Positions 1 to 8,243 of a stretch of 33,548 nt of DNA are shown here, in pieces. The stretch's first letter is position 1. Each line of letters starts with the position of its first letter. The stretch is taken from contig JAATEV010000083.1 in NCBI GenBank assembly GCA_015655585.1, forward strand, positions 1-33,548. Direction: 5' to 3'. The notes under the pieces are model-generated. The model was not told the origin of the DNA. It ran no database searches and saw nothing but the letters and a program-made list of their open reading frames with translations. This DNA is from Terriglobales bacterium. Its GTDB lineage: Bacteria > Acidobacteriota > Terriglobia > Terriglobales > Acidobacteriaceae. The position numbers were made by a program, and so were the translations under genes.

Positions 1-788
1 CTCTGCCCGACGGCTTCGTCTACACCACCACCCTCTACAACGGCACCCGGCCCAACTCCCTCTACGGCCAGATGCTCGACATCGCCAGCAACGTCAACTC
101 CAGCTACAACGCCCTCGCCGTGCAGTTGAACCGCCGTTATAACCACGGCCTCTCGCTGCTGGTGAACTACACCTGGGCGCACTCGCTCGACTACAACCCC
201 TACATCGGCACCGGCGTTCCCACCTACAACGTCTTCGACCCCACCAATCTCCGCAAGGAGTACGGCAACAGCTCGCTCGACGTCCGCCAGCGCTTCGTCG
301 GGGCCTTCGTCTACGAGCCGCAGTTCCACGTCAGCGGATGGAAGCGTTACCTCGCCTCCGGCTGGCGCATCGCCCCCATCGTCCAACTCCAGACCGGCCT
401 GCCCTACACGCCGTCGGTCTCCGGCTCGGCCCCCAACGTCACCTTCAAGGGCATCAACGGCAGCGGCTCCAGCGCCAACCGCATCGACGTCCTCGGCCGC
501 AACCAGGTCAACCGTCCCAAGAGTGCCCTAGTCGATCTTCGCGTAGGCAAGAACTTCTACCTCCCCGACAACCGCTTCGGCAACTTCCGCTTCGAGATCT
601 TCTGCGAGGCCTTCAACCTGATGAACCACCAGAACATCACACAGGTCTCGAACGGCGCCTACACCATCAGCACGCAGGGCGGCAACACCCTCGGCTTCAA
701 CCCCACCTACGGCACCTACACCAACTCCAACAGCAACAACATCTACACCCAGCGAGTCCTCCAGCTAGCCGCACGCCTCCACTTCTAA
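1..788 (+). CDS. TonB-dependent receptor, C-terminal part (5' end outside window)
   Basis: The frame is open from base 3 to the stop at 786-788, so only about 261 C-terminal residues of an outer-membrane beta-barrel protein are present. The visible part has alternating aromatic/polar strands typical of the barrel, for example GLSLLVNYTWAHSLD, followed by VRQRFVGAFVYEP and GWRIAPIVQLQTGLPYTP. It ends in LQLAARLHF, a terminal phenylalanine as expected for a Bam-assembled barrel. The AFNLMNHQNIT segment is characteristic of the very large acidobacterial receptors with an N-terminal carboxypeptidase-regulatory-like domain. That domain and the plug lie upstream of the window, so the family is inferred from the barrel end alone. 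The substrate is unknown; in this lineage such receptors are usually assumed to import oligosaccharides or chelates. A strong terminator follows 18 bases after the stop. Confidence 0.85.
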   Translation, partial: LPDGFVYTTTLYNGTRPNSLYGQMLDIASNVNSSYNALAVQLNRRYNHGLSLLVNYTWAHSLDYNPYIGTGVPTYNVFDPTNLRKEYGNSSLDVRQRFVGAFVYEPQFHVSGWKRYLASGWRIAPIVQLQTGLPYTPSVSGSAPNVTFKGINGSGSSANRIDVLGRNQVNRPKSALVDLRVGKNFYLPDNRFGNFRFEIFCEAFNLMNHQNITQVSNGAYTISTQGGNTLGFNPTYGTYTNSNSNNIYTQRVLQLAARLHF

Positions 789-806
789 CCAACCACCTCA
801 TCCCTC

Positions 807-848
807 AAGACGAAAGACGGTCCCAGGACCGTCTTTCGTCTTTGTCTT
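807..848 (+). terminator. Rho-independent terminator of the TonB-dependent receptor gene
   Basis: A perfect 17-bp stem (807-823 with 826-842) closes on a 2-base CA loop and runs into TTTGTCTTT. It lies just after the receptor stop codon. The right arm is T-rich, so the element reads best on the + strand. Confidence 0.85.
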
Positions 849-945
849 TCCACCCTCAACCAGCCGAGAAAAGAGGTGCCCCATCTTCGCGACGGCCTCG
901 TCATCGCTAAGGTGGGAATGTAACTCTCTCCCCATCCACCGATCG

Positions 946-1432
946 CTTTTGCTTTTGCCATTGTTCTTGCCGTCGCTTTTGCCGTTGTTCTTGTCGTTGC
1001 CGTTGCCGTTGTCGTTGTTCTTGTCGTTGCCGTTGCCGTTGTCGTTGTTCTTGTCGTTGTCGTTGCTTTTCCTTTTCCTCCCCGCACCCACAACACCGTC
1101 ATTCCGACCGAAGCCACTCACAGCCTCATCGTGAGTGGCGCAGCGGAGGAATCCGCTTCTCTACCCATACTCCACCAAAGCCCATGAGTCGTTGCTTTTG
1201 TCGTTATCTGTTTTGGTTTGGTTTGGTTTGGTTTGTCATTCCCGAAGGGAATCTGCGTTTGCTGTTGCTGTTGCCTTTGCCGTTGTCTTTGCTTTTGTTG
1301 TTGTTCTTGCTGTTGAGATAGAGCCGGGCTTCAGCCCGGCGTCAAAAACCATAGCGAAGCGACCTACCTCTCTGCCGAAGGCCATCGCGTAGCCCAAAGG
1401 GCGAAGCGACTGATCTATCGCCTTTGTCTTTA
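946..1432. repeat. Composite intergenic repeat, copy 1 (hairpin modules joined by TTGYYG tracts)
   Basis: This spacer holds no credible gene. It is built of modules. (1) A tract of TTGCCG/TTGTCG/TTCTTG-type units runs over 946-1078. (2) A module at about 1098-1188 contains a 9-bp stem, GCCACTCAC (1113-1121) with GTGAGTGGC (1131-1139). (3) A short TTTGG repeat lies around 1212-1234. (4) A module at 1235-1261 has a small hairpin ATTCCC-GAA-GGGAAT (1238-1252). (5) A second TTGCTG-type tract follows. (6) A module at 1317-1425 starts with GCCGGGCT-TC-AGCCCGGC (1323-1340) and ends in a conserved stretch with AGCCCAAAGGGCGAAGCGAC. The same modules recur in the same order at 14030-14500. Long open frames here encode only Thr/Ala, Asn/Lys or Leu/Pro runs and are taken as chance. 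Confidence 0.85.
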
Positions 1433-1570
1433 AATCCGTCTTTGCCCTTAAACAGCCTTTGCCATTTATCCATAAAAATCCGCTTTTATCCGTCTTTAAA
1501 TCTTTCTGATCACCGTTACGCCTTTTAAGCCCCCGCTGTACTCTTGAAGGAGTCCCACAGGAGCGCCCCG

Positions 1571-3022
1571 TTGATTCACCGGCCACTGCTAAAACTCCTC
1601 CTCCTCGCAGCAATAGCCCAACCCACCCCACAGATCAACGTAACCACCCGCATAGTCCTCCTCGATGTAGTAGTCACCGACTCCTCCGGCAACCCCGTCA
1701 CCAACCTCCAGCAATCCGACTTCGCCATCTACGAAGACAAGCTCCCCCAGCGCATAGCATCCTTCGAAGCCCCCGCCGCCCACAGCGCCGCCTCCACCAT
1801 CCTCGTCCTAGACGAGCTCAATACCCGTTTCGCCGACTCCTCCTTCGCCACCGACTCCCTCCGCCGCTTTCTCCAGTCCCGTCCCGCCCAGCTCCCCCAG
1901 CCCACCAGCCTCATGCTCGTCTCCGACAACCAGTTCCACCTCCTGCAAAACTTCACCCGCGACCGCGACTCCCTCCTAGCCGCCCTCCAGCAACAGCGCG
2001 TCCATAACTCCTGGCGGCTCGAAACCGACCACAGCACCGGCTACGGCACCGTCGAGCGCCTCGACCAGTCCCTCAGCGCGCTCGAACAGATAGCCCAGTC
2101 CACCGCCTCCACCCCCGGCCACAAAGACCTCCTCTGGATCGGCCAGGGCTTCCCCTCGCTCGACCCCACCACCCTCGCCCCGTCCGATCTAGAGCTGGTC
2201 GAAAACACCATCCGCCACGTAACCAATCTCCTTCTCGACACCCGCATCACCCTCTACGCCGTCTCCCCCACCACCAGCGCCGCCACCACCACCGAGATCA
2301 CCGACCCCACCCAGCTCGAATTCGCCCAGTTAGCCGGAGGCTCCCTCGCCAATAACGCCGATCCCTTCGCCTCCACCCTCGACTTCGACCGCCTCGCCCC
2401 CGCCACCGGTGGCCGCGTCATCCGCAACCTCAACAACATCGAAACCCAGATCGCCCACTCCATCGACCTAGGCAGCGCTTACTACACCCTCAGCTACACT
2501 CCGTCGAACACCAGCGCCGCCACCCAGCCCTACCGGAACATCCACGTAGTCTGCCTGCGCCCCGGCCTCACCGTCTCCACGCGCAACGGCTACTACACCA
2601 CGCCGCCACCCAGCGAAACCTCCACCAAAACCCTCCTCTACGACCTCAATACCGCCGCCCTCAGCGCCGTTCCCCTCACCGCCCTGCACATCACAGCCAC
2701 CCCGGCACCCACCGCCCCAAACACCTATACCATCCACACCGAAACCAGCAATTTAACCTGGCAAACCACCTCCACCGGAACCCGCGAAGCCAAAGTATCC
2801 GTACTGGCCGTAGCCCTCTCGCAAAAAAATAAAATTCTAAGCCACACTCTCCAAACCATGACTGCCACCGCTAAACCCACAGCCCAGCTTCAGTTACCCG
2901 GAACCACCGTAGCCCTGGCCATCACCACCACCCCGGCCAAAGGCGCAACTCGCCTGCGCTTCGTAGTCCGAGACGCAGCCACAGGCCGCATGGGCACCAC
3001 CGACCTCCCCCTCCGCCCCTGA
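1571..3022 (+). CDS. VWFA-related acidobacterial secreted protein (TIGR03436-like)
   Basis: A protein of about 483 residues with an N-terminal hydrophobic segment (LLKLLLLAAIA) that fits a signal peptide. It is followed by INVTTRIVLLDVVVTDSSGN and LQQSDFAIYEDKLPQRIASFE, the hallmark opening of the acidobacterial VWFA-related family. The von Willebrand A-like region follows (LVLDELNTRF, then SLMLVSDN). Its metal site is degenerate: D-E-L-N-T replaces the classical DxSxS. The C-terminal third is Thr-rich and probably a beta-domain. I chose the TTG start at 1571 because AGGAG (1559-1563) sits 7 bases upstream. A TTG at 1544 in the same frame would add nine residues but has no ribosome-binding site. 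The function is unknown; a surface or periplasmic role is inferred from the signal segment. It stands alone between a repeat spacer and the convergent rocD. Confidence 0.8.
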   Translation: MIHRPLLKLLLLAAIAQPTPQINVTTRIVLLDVVVTDSSGNPVTNLQQSDFAIYEDKLPQRIASFEAPAAHSAASTILVLDELNTRFADSSFATDSLRRFLQSRPAQLPQPTSLMLVSDNQFHLLQNFTRDRDSLLAALQQQRVHNSWRLETDHSTGYGTVERLDQSLSALEQIAQSTASTPGHKDLLWIGQGFPSLDPTTLAPSDLELVENTIRHVTNLLLDTRITLYAVSPTTSAATTTEITDPTQLEFAQLAGGSLANNADPFASTLDFDRLAPATGGRVIRNLNNIETQIAHSIDLGSAYYTLSYTPSNTSAATQPYRNIHVVCLRPGLTVSTRNGYYTTPPPSETSTKTLLYDLNTAALSAVPLTALHITATPAPTAPNTYTIHTETSNLTWQTTSTGTREAKVSVLAVALSQKNKILSHTLQTMTATAKPTAQLQLPGTTVALAITTTPAKGATRLRFVVRDAATGRMGTTDLPLRP

Positions 3023-3033
3023 AAGAACCGCCG

Positions 3034-3072
3034 AAAACAAAAAAGCCTCCCGCGGCCAAACCGCGAGAGGCT
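3034..3072 (-). terminator. Terminator of rocD (minus strand)
   Basis: A 12-bp stem with one mismatch (3044-3055 with 3061-3072, loop CCAAA) lies between the convergent VWFA gene and rocD. On the minus strand it is followed by TTTTTTGTTTT, so it mainly ends rocD transcripts. There is no T-tract on the + side. Confidence 0.75.
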
Positions 3073-3086
3073 AAATCAAAAACTCC

Positions 3087-4274
3087 CTACCGAAGCACAT
3101 CCTCCACCTGCTCCAGCCCCCAATCCAGATCCTCCTGGCTAATCACCAACGGAGGAGCCAGCCGGATCACTGTGCTATGCGTCTCCTTGCAAAGCACTCC
3201 CCGCTCCTGCAAAGCCTCACAAAGCGGCCGCGCGGGCACCTTCAGCTCCACGCCAATCCAAAGCCCCTTGCCTCTAACTTCAACAATCTTCTCGCTCTTC
3301 AGCCCCTTCAGACGCTCCAGCGCATACGCGCCAAGCTCCGCCGACCGCTCCGAAAGCTTCTCCTCCACCACCACCTTCAGCGCGGCCCTCGCCACCGCCG
3401 AAGCCAGCGGATTCCCGCCAAACGTGCTCCCATGATCTCCCGGCTGGAACACCCCCAGCACCGCCCGCGAAGCCAGCACCGCCGACACCGGATAGAACCC
3501 ACCCGAAAGCGCCTTCCCAATAATCACCACGTCCGGCGAAATCCCCTCGTGCATATACGCGAACAGCTTCCCCGTCCGCCCCAGCCCCGACTGAATCTCA
3601 TCCACCATCAGCAGCACATCGTTGGCCTTGCATATCTCCGCCACCTCGCGGAGATACCCATCCGGCGGAACCAGAATCCCCGCCTCGCCCTGAATCGGCT
3701 CCACCAGGAACGCGCACGTATTCGGCGTAATCGCCTCCCGCAGAGCCTGCGCGTCGCCAAACGGAATCCGCTTGAATCCCTCCGAGAACGGCCCAAACCC
3801 GCTCCGGTACTGCTCCTCCGACGAAAACCCCACAATCGAGATCGTCCGCCCATGGAAGTTATTGCTGCAAACAATAATCTCTGCCTGCCCCGCCGGAATC
3901 TTCTTCACGCACGCGCCCCACTTGCGCGCCGTCTTCAGAGCCGTCTCCACCGCCTCCGTGCCCGAGTTCATCGGCAGAGCCATCTCGTACCCGGTCATCT
4001 CATGCAATTCCTGATACAGCAACGGCAACTGGTCATTCCGGAACGCACGCGACGTCAGCGTCACCTTCTTCGCCTGTTCGCACATCGCTTTATAGATCGC
4101 CGGATGACAATGTCCCTGGTTCAACGCCGAGTACCCGGCCAGCAGGTCCAGATAGCGTTTTCCCTCAACGTCATACACCCACGCACCCTCCGCCCGCTCA
4201 ATCACCACATCCAGCGGATGGTAGTTATGCGCTCCATACCGTTCTTCCAGACCAATCAACTCCTGCGCATTCAC
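3087..4274 (-). CDS. rocD: Ornithine--oxo-acid aminotransferase
   Basis: A 395-residue class-III aminotransferase that converts ornithine and 2-oxoglutarate to glutamate semialdehyde and glutamate in the cytoplasm. It matches ornithine aminotransferase closely: [14 protein letters not shown] near the N-terminus, [12 protein letters not shown], the phosphate-binding [12 protein letters not shown] (103-114), [22 protein letters not shown] with the cofactor Asp at about 225, and the Schiff-base Lys254 in IIGKALSGG. The length is normal for the family. Translation starts at GTG (4274-4272) with GGGAG 8 bases upstream. The gene is single, divergent from gltX, and has its own terminator. Confidence 0.93.
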   Translation of the reverse strand: MNAQELIGLEERYGAHNYHPLDVVIERAEGAWVYDVEGKRYLDLLAGYSALNQGHCHPAIYKAMCEQAKKVTLTSRAFRNDQLPLLYQELHEMTGYEMALPMNSGTEAVETALKTARKWGACVKKIPAGQAEIIVCSNNFHGRTISIVGFSSEEQYRSGFGPFSEGFKRIPFGDAQALREAITPNTCAFLVEPIQGEAGILVPPDGYLREVAEICKANDVLLMVDEIQSGLGRTGKLFAYMHEGISPDVVIIGKALSGGFYPVSAVLASRAVLGVFQPGDHGSTFGGNPLASAVARAALKVVVEEKLSERSAELGAYALERLKGLKSEKIVEVRGKGLWIGVELKVPARPLCEALQERGVLCKETHSTVIRLAPPLVISQEDLDWGLEQVEDVLR

Positions 4275-4373
4275 AATCTTTTCTCCCTAAACCACTTTCT
4301 CCTCCAGCCTATACGATCACGATCAATATCAGTAACCGACCGGCTCATCACCGCATACCTACCGCCCCCCATC

Positions 4374-4382
4374 TGCTAGCAT
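4374..4382 (+). promoter_or_regulatory. Candidate extended -10 element upstream of gltX
   Basis: TGCTAGCAT fits an extended -10 pattern (TGN then TAGCAT, 4 of 6 to TATAAT). It sits 18 bases before the gltX ATG and follows a C-rich run. The same 12-base string CTGCTAGCATCG after a CGCCCCC run occurs just upstream of kdsD. No convincing -35 box was found. Confidence 0.35.
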
Positions 4383-4400
4383 CGAAAGGTAGCGATCCCC

Positions 4401-5924
4401 ATGACAGATATCAAGACAGACACACCGAAAACCGAAGCCCCCATCCGCGTCCGCATCGCCCCTTCGCCCACCGGCGACCCCCACGTAGGCACCGCCTACA
4501 TCGGCCTACTGAACTTCCTCTACGCACGCCAGCGAGGCGGCAAGTTCGTCCTCCGCATCGAGGACACCGACCGCACCCGCTTCGTCTCCACCTCCGAGCA
4601 GGAGATCTTCAACTCCCTCCGCTGGCTGGGCATCCTCTGGGACGAAGGCCCAGACGTCGGTGGCCCTTACGGCCCCTATCGCCAGTCCGAGCGCACCGAG
4701 ATCTACCGTCAGCACGTCGATCTCCTCCTCGCCAACGGCACCGCCTACCGCGCCTTCGAGACGCCCGAAGAGTTAGAAGACCTCAGGCTGCGCCAGATCG
4801 CCGCCAAGCTCCCTCCGCGCTACGACGGCTCCCACCGCGAGCTTCCGCAGGCCAAGATCGACCAGTACCTCGCCGAAGGCCGCCCCTACGTCGTCCGCAT
4901 GAAGGTCCCGCCCCACACCGGCGACTCGACCTCCTCCACCACCTTCCGCGACGAACTGCGCGGCAACATCACCTTCGAGCACAACAACGTCGACGACCAG
5001 GTACTCCTCAAGTCCGACGGCTTCCCCACCTACCACCTCGCCAACGTCGTCGACGACCACCTCATGGGCATCACCGACGTCATCCGCGCCGAGGAGTGGA
5101 TCTCCTCCACCCCCAAACACATCCTGCTCTACAAGGCCTTCGGCTGGGACCTCCCCCGCTTCTGGCACATGCCCCTGCTCCGCAACATCGACAAGAGCAA
5201 AATCTCCAAGCGCAAGAACCCCGTCTCGCTCATCTACTACCGCCAGGCAGGCTTCCTACCCTCCGCCATGATTAACTTCCTCGGCCTCATGGGCGGTGGA
5301 ATGCCCACCAACGAAGCCGCCTCCACCGGAAAGTCCAGCGAAGCCGACATCTTCTCGCTGGACGACATGATCGCCCGCTTCCGCCTCGAAGACATCCGCC
5401 TCGGCGGCCCCGTCTTCGACCTCACCAAACTCAAATGGCTAAACGGCGAATACATCCGCCGCTCCACGCCCGAGGCCTTCTACGAAGCCCTGCGCACCAC
5501 CATCCTCAGCGACAGCTACCTCAAGCAAATCGCCGCACTAGTCCAGACCCGAGTAGAAACCTTAGGCGAGTTCGGCAACCTGACCCACTTCTTCTTCGCC
5601 GACGACGTAATGCCCACCGAAGAAATCTTCGTCCCGAAAAAACGCACCCGCGAAGAGACCCTGACCTTCGCCGCCGAACAACTCACCACCTTGGAAGCCA
5701 CCGACTGGACCCACGAAGCCTTGGAACCCGCCCTGAAAAAACTAGGCGAAGAAAAGCAGTGGTCCGTCAAAGAAAACTTCATGCTCCTGCGAGCCATCAT
5801 CACCGGCAGCACCATGAGCCCCCCACTACTAGAAAGCATGGAAATCTTCGGCAAACCCCGCACCCTGGCCCGCATCCGCACGTTCCTCGACACGCAGAAA
5901 AAGCAAAATAACACTAAAAAATAG
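4401..5924 (+). CDS. gltX: Glutamyl-tRNA synthetase
   Basis: A 507-residue class-I aminoacyl-tRNA synthetase that charges tRNA-Glu using ATP. The HIGH-type signature is present as APSPTGDPHVGTAYIG (about 20-35). FVLRIEDTDRTR follows, then the KMSKS-type loop as KSKISKRKNP (KISKR). The C-terminal helical anticodon-binding domain is present, and the total length is usual for bacterial GltX. About 15 N-terminal residues precede the catalytic core; the ATG at 4401 is the only start that keeps the core intact. Whether it is discriminating or also charges tRNA-Gln cannot be told from this window. Its stop codon lies inside the terminator stem. Confidence 0.96.
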   Translation: MTDIKTDTPKTEAPIRVRIAPSPTGDPHVGTAYIGLLNFLYARQRGGKFVLRIEDTDRTRFVSTSEQEIFNSLRWLGILWDEGPDVGGPYGPYRQSERTEIYRQHVDLLLANGTAYRAFETPEELEDLRLRQIAAKLPPRYDGSHRELPQAKIDQYLAEGRPYVVRMKVPPHTGDSTSSTTFRDELRGNITFEHNNVDDQVLLKSDGFPTYHLANVVDDHLMGITDVIRAEEWISSTPKHILLYKAFGWDLPRFWHMPLLRNIDKSKISKRKNPVSLIYYRQAGFLPSAMINFLGLMGGGMPTNEAASTGKSSEADIFSLDDMIARFRLEDIRLGGPVFDLTKLKWLNGEYIRRSTPEAFYEALRTTILSDSYLKQIAALVQTRVETLGEFGNLTHFFFADDVMPTEEIFVPKKRTREETLTFAAEQLTTLEATDWTHEALEPALKKLGEEKQWSVKENFMLLRAIITGSTMSPPLLESMEIFGKPRTLARIRTFLDTQKKQNNTKK

Positions 5925-5946
5925 CCTTCTTTAGAAGGCTATTTTT
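5917..5946 (+). terminator. Terminator of gltX overlapping its stop codon
   Basis: A perfect 14-bp stem (5917-5930 with 5933-5946, TT loop) ends in TTTTT. The TAG stop of gltX (5922-5924) is part of the left arm. Confidence 0.85.
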
Positions 5947-5962
5947 CATCACTTCGCTTTTA

Positions 5963-6018
5963 TCCAAGCTAATACGATAAAAATCGTTGACATACGATTT
6001 CTATCGTATTAGCTTGGA
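5963..6018. promoter_or_regulatory. Double-dyad operator/promoter of the blaI-like gene
   Basis: A 56-base imperfect palindrome in which 24 of 28 positions match between the arms. It holds two 16-base dyads, TACGAT-N4-ATCGTT (5973-5988) and TACGAT-N4-ATCGTA (5993-6008), with centres 20 bp apart. A consensus -35 box, TTGACA (5987-5992), straddles the gap between them. Seventeen bases later TAGCTT (6010-6015) is a weak -10. BlaI/MecI-family repressors are known to bind TACA/TGTA-like dyads as dimers, so autorepression of the downstream pair is inferred. Confidence 0.7.
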
Positions 6019-6022
6019 CGAC

Positions 6023-6421
6023 ATGAAGAAACGAAGCCAGGAAAGCCACTCCGAACCACTACCGACTGAAGCAGAACTTGAGATCCTGCAAATCCTATGG
6101 GATAGCGGACCCCAGACTGTTCGTGAAGTATACGAAGCACTCCACAGCAAACAGATCGGCTATACAACCGTTCTAAAGCAGATGCAGATCATGGCCGAAA
6201 AAGGCCTGCTCACCCGCAACGAACGATATCGTTCGCATCTGTATACCGTCAGGCATCCACGCGAAAAAACCCAACAGCGCCTCATCACAAATCTGGTTCA
6301 GAAAGCCTTCTCTGGATCGGCCAAGAGTCTTGTCATGGGCGCGCTGTCTGCAAAGCCTGTTTCGAAAACAGAGCTTGAGGAGATTCGACAGGTACTTCGC
6401 CAGTTCGAGGAGGAGTCATGA
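6023..6421 (+). CDS. BlaI/MecI/CopY family transcriptional repressor
   Basis: About 132 residues. The winged helix spans roughly 14-75: PTEAELEILQILWDSG opens the domain, the recognition-helix region is IGYTTVLKQMQIMAEKGLL, and the wing is RYRSHLYTV. The dimerisation tail includes LVQKAFSGSAKSLV (91-104). Family members repress their own operon and are cut by, or released through, the partner M56 protease. I chose ATG 6023, not the in-frame TTG at 5987, because that TTG is the start of a consensus -35 box inside the operator. No clear ribosome-binding site precedes ATG 6023, and the predicted transcription start falls at about 6022, so the mRNA may be leaderless. Its last codon overlaps the next gene as ATGA. 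Confidence 0.9.
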   Translation: MKKRSQESHSEPLPTEAELEILQILWDSGPQTVREVYEALHSKQIGYTTVLKQMQIMAEKGLLTRNERYRSHLYTVRHPREKTQQRLITNLVQKAFSGSAKSLVMGALSAKPVSKTELEEIRQVLRQFEEES

Positions 6422-7989
6422 TCACCGCAGAAACTTTAAAAATCTATGCTGGCTATCTCGATCCATTCGGATGGAGCTTACTGCATCTCCTGTGGCAGGG
6501 AACGATCCTCGCCTTTGCTCTCCGTGCATTCCTCTTCATCGCGCGCAACGCCTCCGCCCAGATCCGTTATGCTGTCTCCTGCGCCACCCTTGTTCTGATG
6601 CTGTTGTGCCCCATCAGCACCTTCCTCTATCTAACGGCAAACCCCGTAGAACAGCCTCATATTCACTCTCCTGCCATCCGGAACCCCGCCTTTCTTATCG
6701 ATCATCAACAGAAGCCGTTCTCCTCTTTCCTTGGAGATATCGCCATCGCAACCGACCATGCGATGCCATGGATCCTAGCCATCTGGATCACCGGCGTTCT
6801 TGCACTTCTTACCAGGCTCATCCTGGCTGGCGTCGCTGCCGAGCGGCTCAAGACCACTTCGCTGATCCCTGTTCCGGAGAATCTGCTGTCACTTGCGAAA
6901 CAAGTAGCAGAGCGAATCCACGTGAAGCAGACATTCCACGTATTCGCCTCAAACGTAGTCATCGCGCCTTCGGTTATCGGATGGCTCAAGCCAGTCATTC
7001 TCTTCCCCATCGCAAGCCTCACCGGCCTTACGACGGACCAGTGGGAAGTCCTGCTCGCTCATGAATTGGCCCACATACACCGACGAGACTATCTGGTAAA
7101 CGCCTTTCAGGTCGCAATTGAAGCGCTGCTTTTCTACCACCCCGCGGTGTGGTGGATCTCAAATCAGATTCGCTACGAACGCGAGCATTGCTGCGACGAT
7201 GTCGCCGTAGCCGTAACCAACTCTCCCCTGATCTACGCAAAGACTCTGTACCAGTTGGCAGAACAAAGTTATTCCCCAACAACACCTCAACTCATGCTCG
7301 GCAGCAATGGAGGACAACTCACTATGCGTATCAGAAGGCTTCTCACTGGAAATGAATCGGCAATAGCTCCGCGTGGAACAACCCTTTCCCTCTTGGCAAT
7401 CGCAGTCTTAGCCCTCAGCGCACTGTTTCTGGTTTTCAGCGCAACAGGAAGAAGAGCGACCGCCCAAACCACTGCAAGCGGCCCCGCACAAGCAATCTCG
7501 GAAGACGAAGCCCGGCAACATCTCCTCTCCCATCAGGACCCGGCCACGCCCCCAATCGCACAATCTGCGCACGTAGGTGGCGACGTCCATATTGCCGTCG
7601 TCATCGATCCCAATGGAAAAATCACCTCCGCAAGAGTCATCAGCGGCCCACCGATGTTGGTCGGTGCAGCGATTGATTCCGTGATCCATTGGCAGTTCAC
7701 GCCCTTCTCCGTCAATGGAGTGCCATCTTCTGCAACCACAACTTTGACAGTTCCATTTGTCCTCGCAAACGGTGGTCCAGCCGCAAAGACTACCCAGCCG
7801 CCAGATCTATCCTGCACCTTCTACAGCAATAACAACGTCCCAAGCCCAGGAACGTGTGAAGCTGGAGAATCCAGCAAAGAATACTCCTGCAGAAACAACG
7901 AAAATAACCAGCAGGTTCAGAATCAGGTAGGGTGCGAACGAAAGGTCCAGGGATATAAAACCTGGGAACTTCAACAGAAGAGCAGATAA
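6418..7989 (+). CDS. M56 (BlaR1-type) membrane metalloprotease with C-terminal TonB domain
   Basis: 523 residues. Transmembrane helices lie at about 21-43, 52-75 and 113-135. The zinc protease core has HELAH (His215, Glu216, His219) and the third ligand probably Glu256 in EREHCCDD, 37 residues later, the spacing I recall for BlaR1. A further helix at about 322-345 leads outside. The sensor is not a penicillin-binding domain. Residues about 390-455 (VHIAVVIDPNGKITSARV, AAIDSVIHWQFTP) form a TonB C-terminal-like fold, followed by a Cys-containing tail with four Cys and many Asn/Gln. It starts within the repressor gene (4-base ATGA overlap), so the two are translationally coupled. The expected role is to sense an envelope signal and inactivate the repressor; the signal is unknown. 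Confidence 0.9.
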   Translation: MITAETLKIYAGYLDPFGWSLLHLLWQGTILAFALRAFLFIARNASAQIRYAVSCATLVLMLLCPISTFLYLTANPVEQPHIHSPAIRNPAFLIDHQQKPFSSFLGDIAIATDHAMPWILAIWITGVLALLTRLILAGVAAERLKTTSLIPVPENLLSLAKQVAERIHVKQTFHVFASNVVIAPSVIGWLKPVILFPIASLTGLTTDQWEVLLAHELAHIHRRDYLVNAFQVAIEALLFYHPAVWWISNQIRYEREHCCDDVAVAVTNSPLIYAKTLYQLAEQSYSPTTPQLMLGSNGGQLTMRIRRLLTGNESAIAPRGTTLSLLAIAVLALSALFLVFSATGRRATAQTTASGPAQAISEDEARQHLLSHQDPATPPIAQSAHVGGDVHIAVVIDPNGKITSARVISGPPMLVGAAIDSVIHWQFTPFSVNGVPSSATTTLTVPFVLANGGPAAKTTQPPDLSCTFYSNNNVPSPGTCEAGESSKEYSCRNNENNQQVQNQVGCERKVQGYKTWELQQKSR

Positions 7990-8011
7990 CCATCGCTCAC
8001 AATAAAAACAG

Positions 8012-8048
8012 CAGAAGCCCCGGACAAAACTCTGGGGCTTCTGTCTTT
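8012..8048 (+). terminator. Terminator after the M56 gene
   Basis: A 13-bp stem with one mismatch (8012-8024 with 8031-8043, loop CAAAAC) is followed by TCTTT. It ends the blaI-like/M56 operon. Confidence 0.75.
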
Positions 8049-8243
8049 AAAACCAGAAATCCAAACCGACCCTTTATCATGCAAAACTTTGCACAGAATA
8101 GACAAAGAAGTGGTATCGTACCAACCCCCAATCACGACTCGGAAAATTCACCACGCCGACACGAGACCGTCATATCGAGCGTTGTACATTCCGTGGGGTA
8201 ATCGGTTTGCATTTCACTCTGTCTCATCACAGGTAAAAACATC

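Noticed and set aside
785..1121. Minus-strand open frames coding Thr/Ala and Asn/Asp/Gly/Lys repeats
   Set aside because: They are only the translation of the TTGYYG tract, with no start signal, no domain and no conserved composition. All frames through the tract stay open for the same reason.
5987..6022. TTG start for the blaI-like gene twelve codons upstream of ATG 6023
   Set aside because: The TTG is the first half of a consensus TTGACA inside the operator, and the added residues do not resemble the family.
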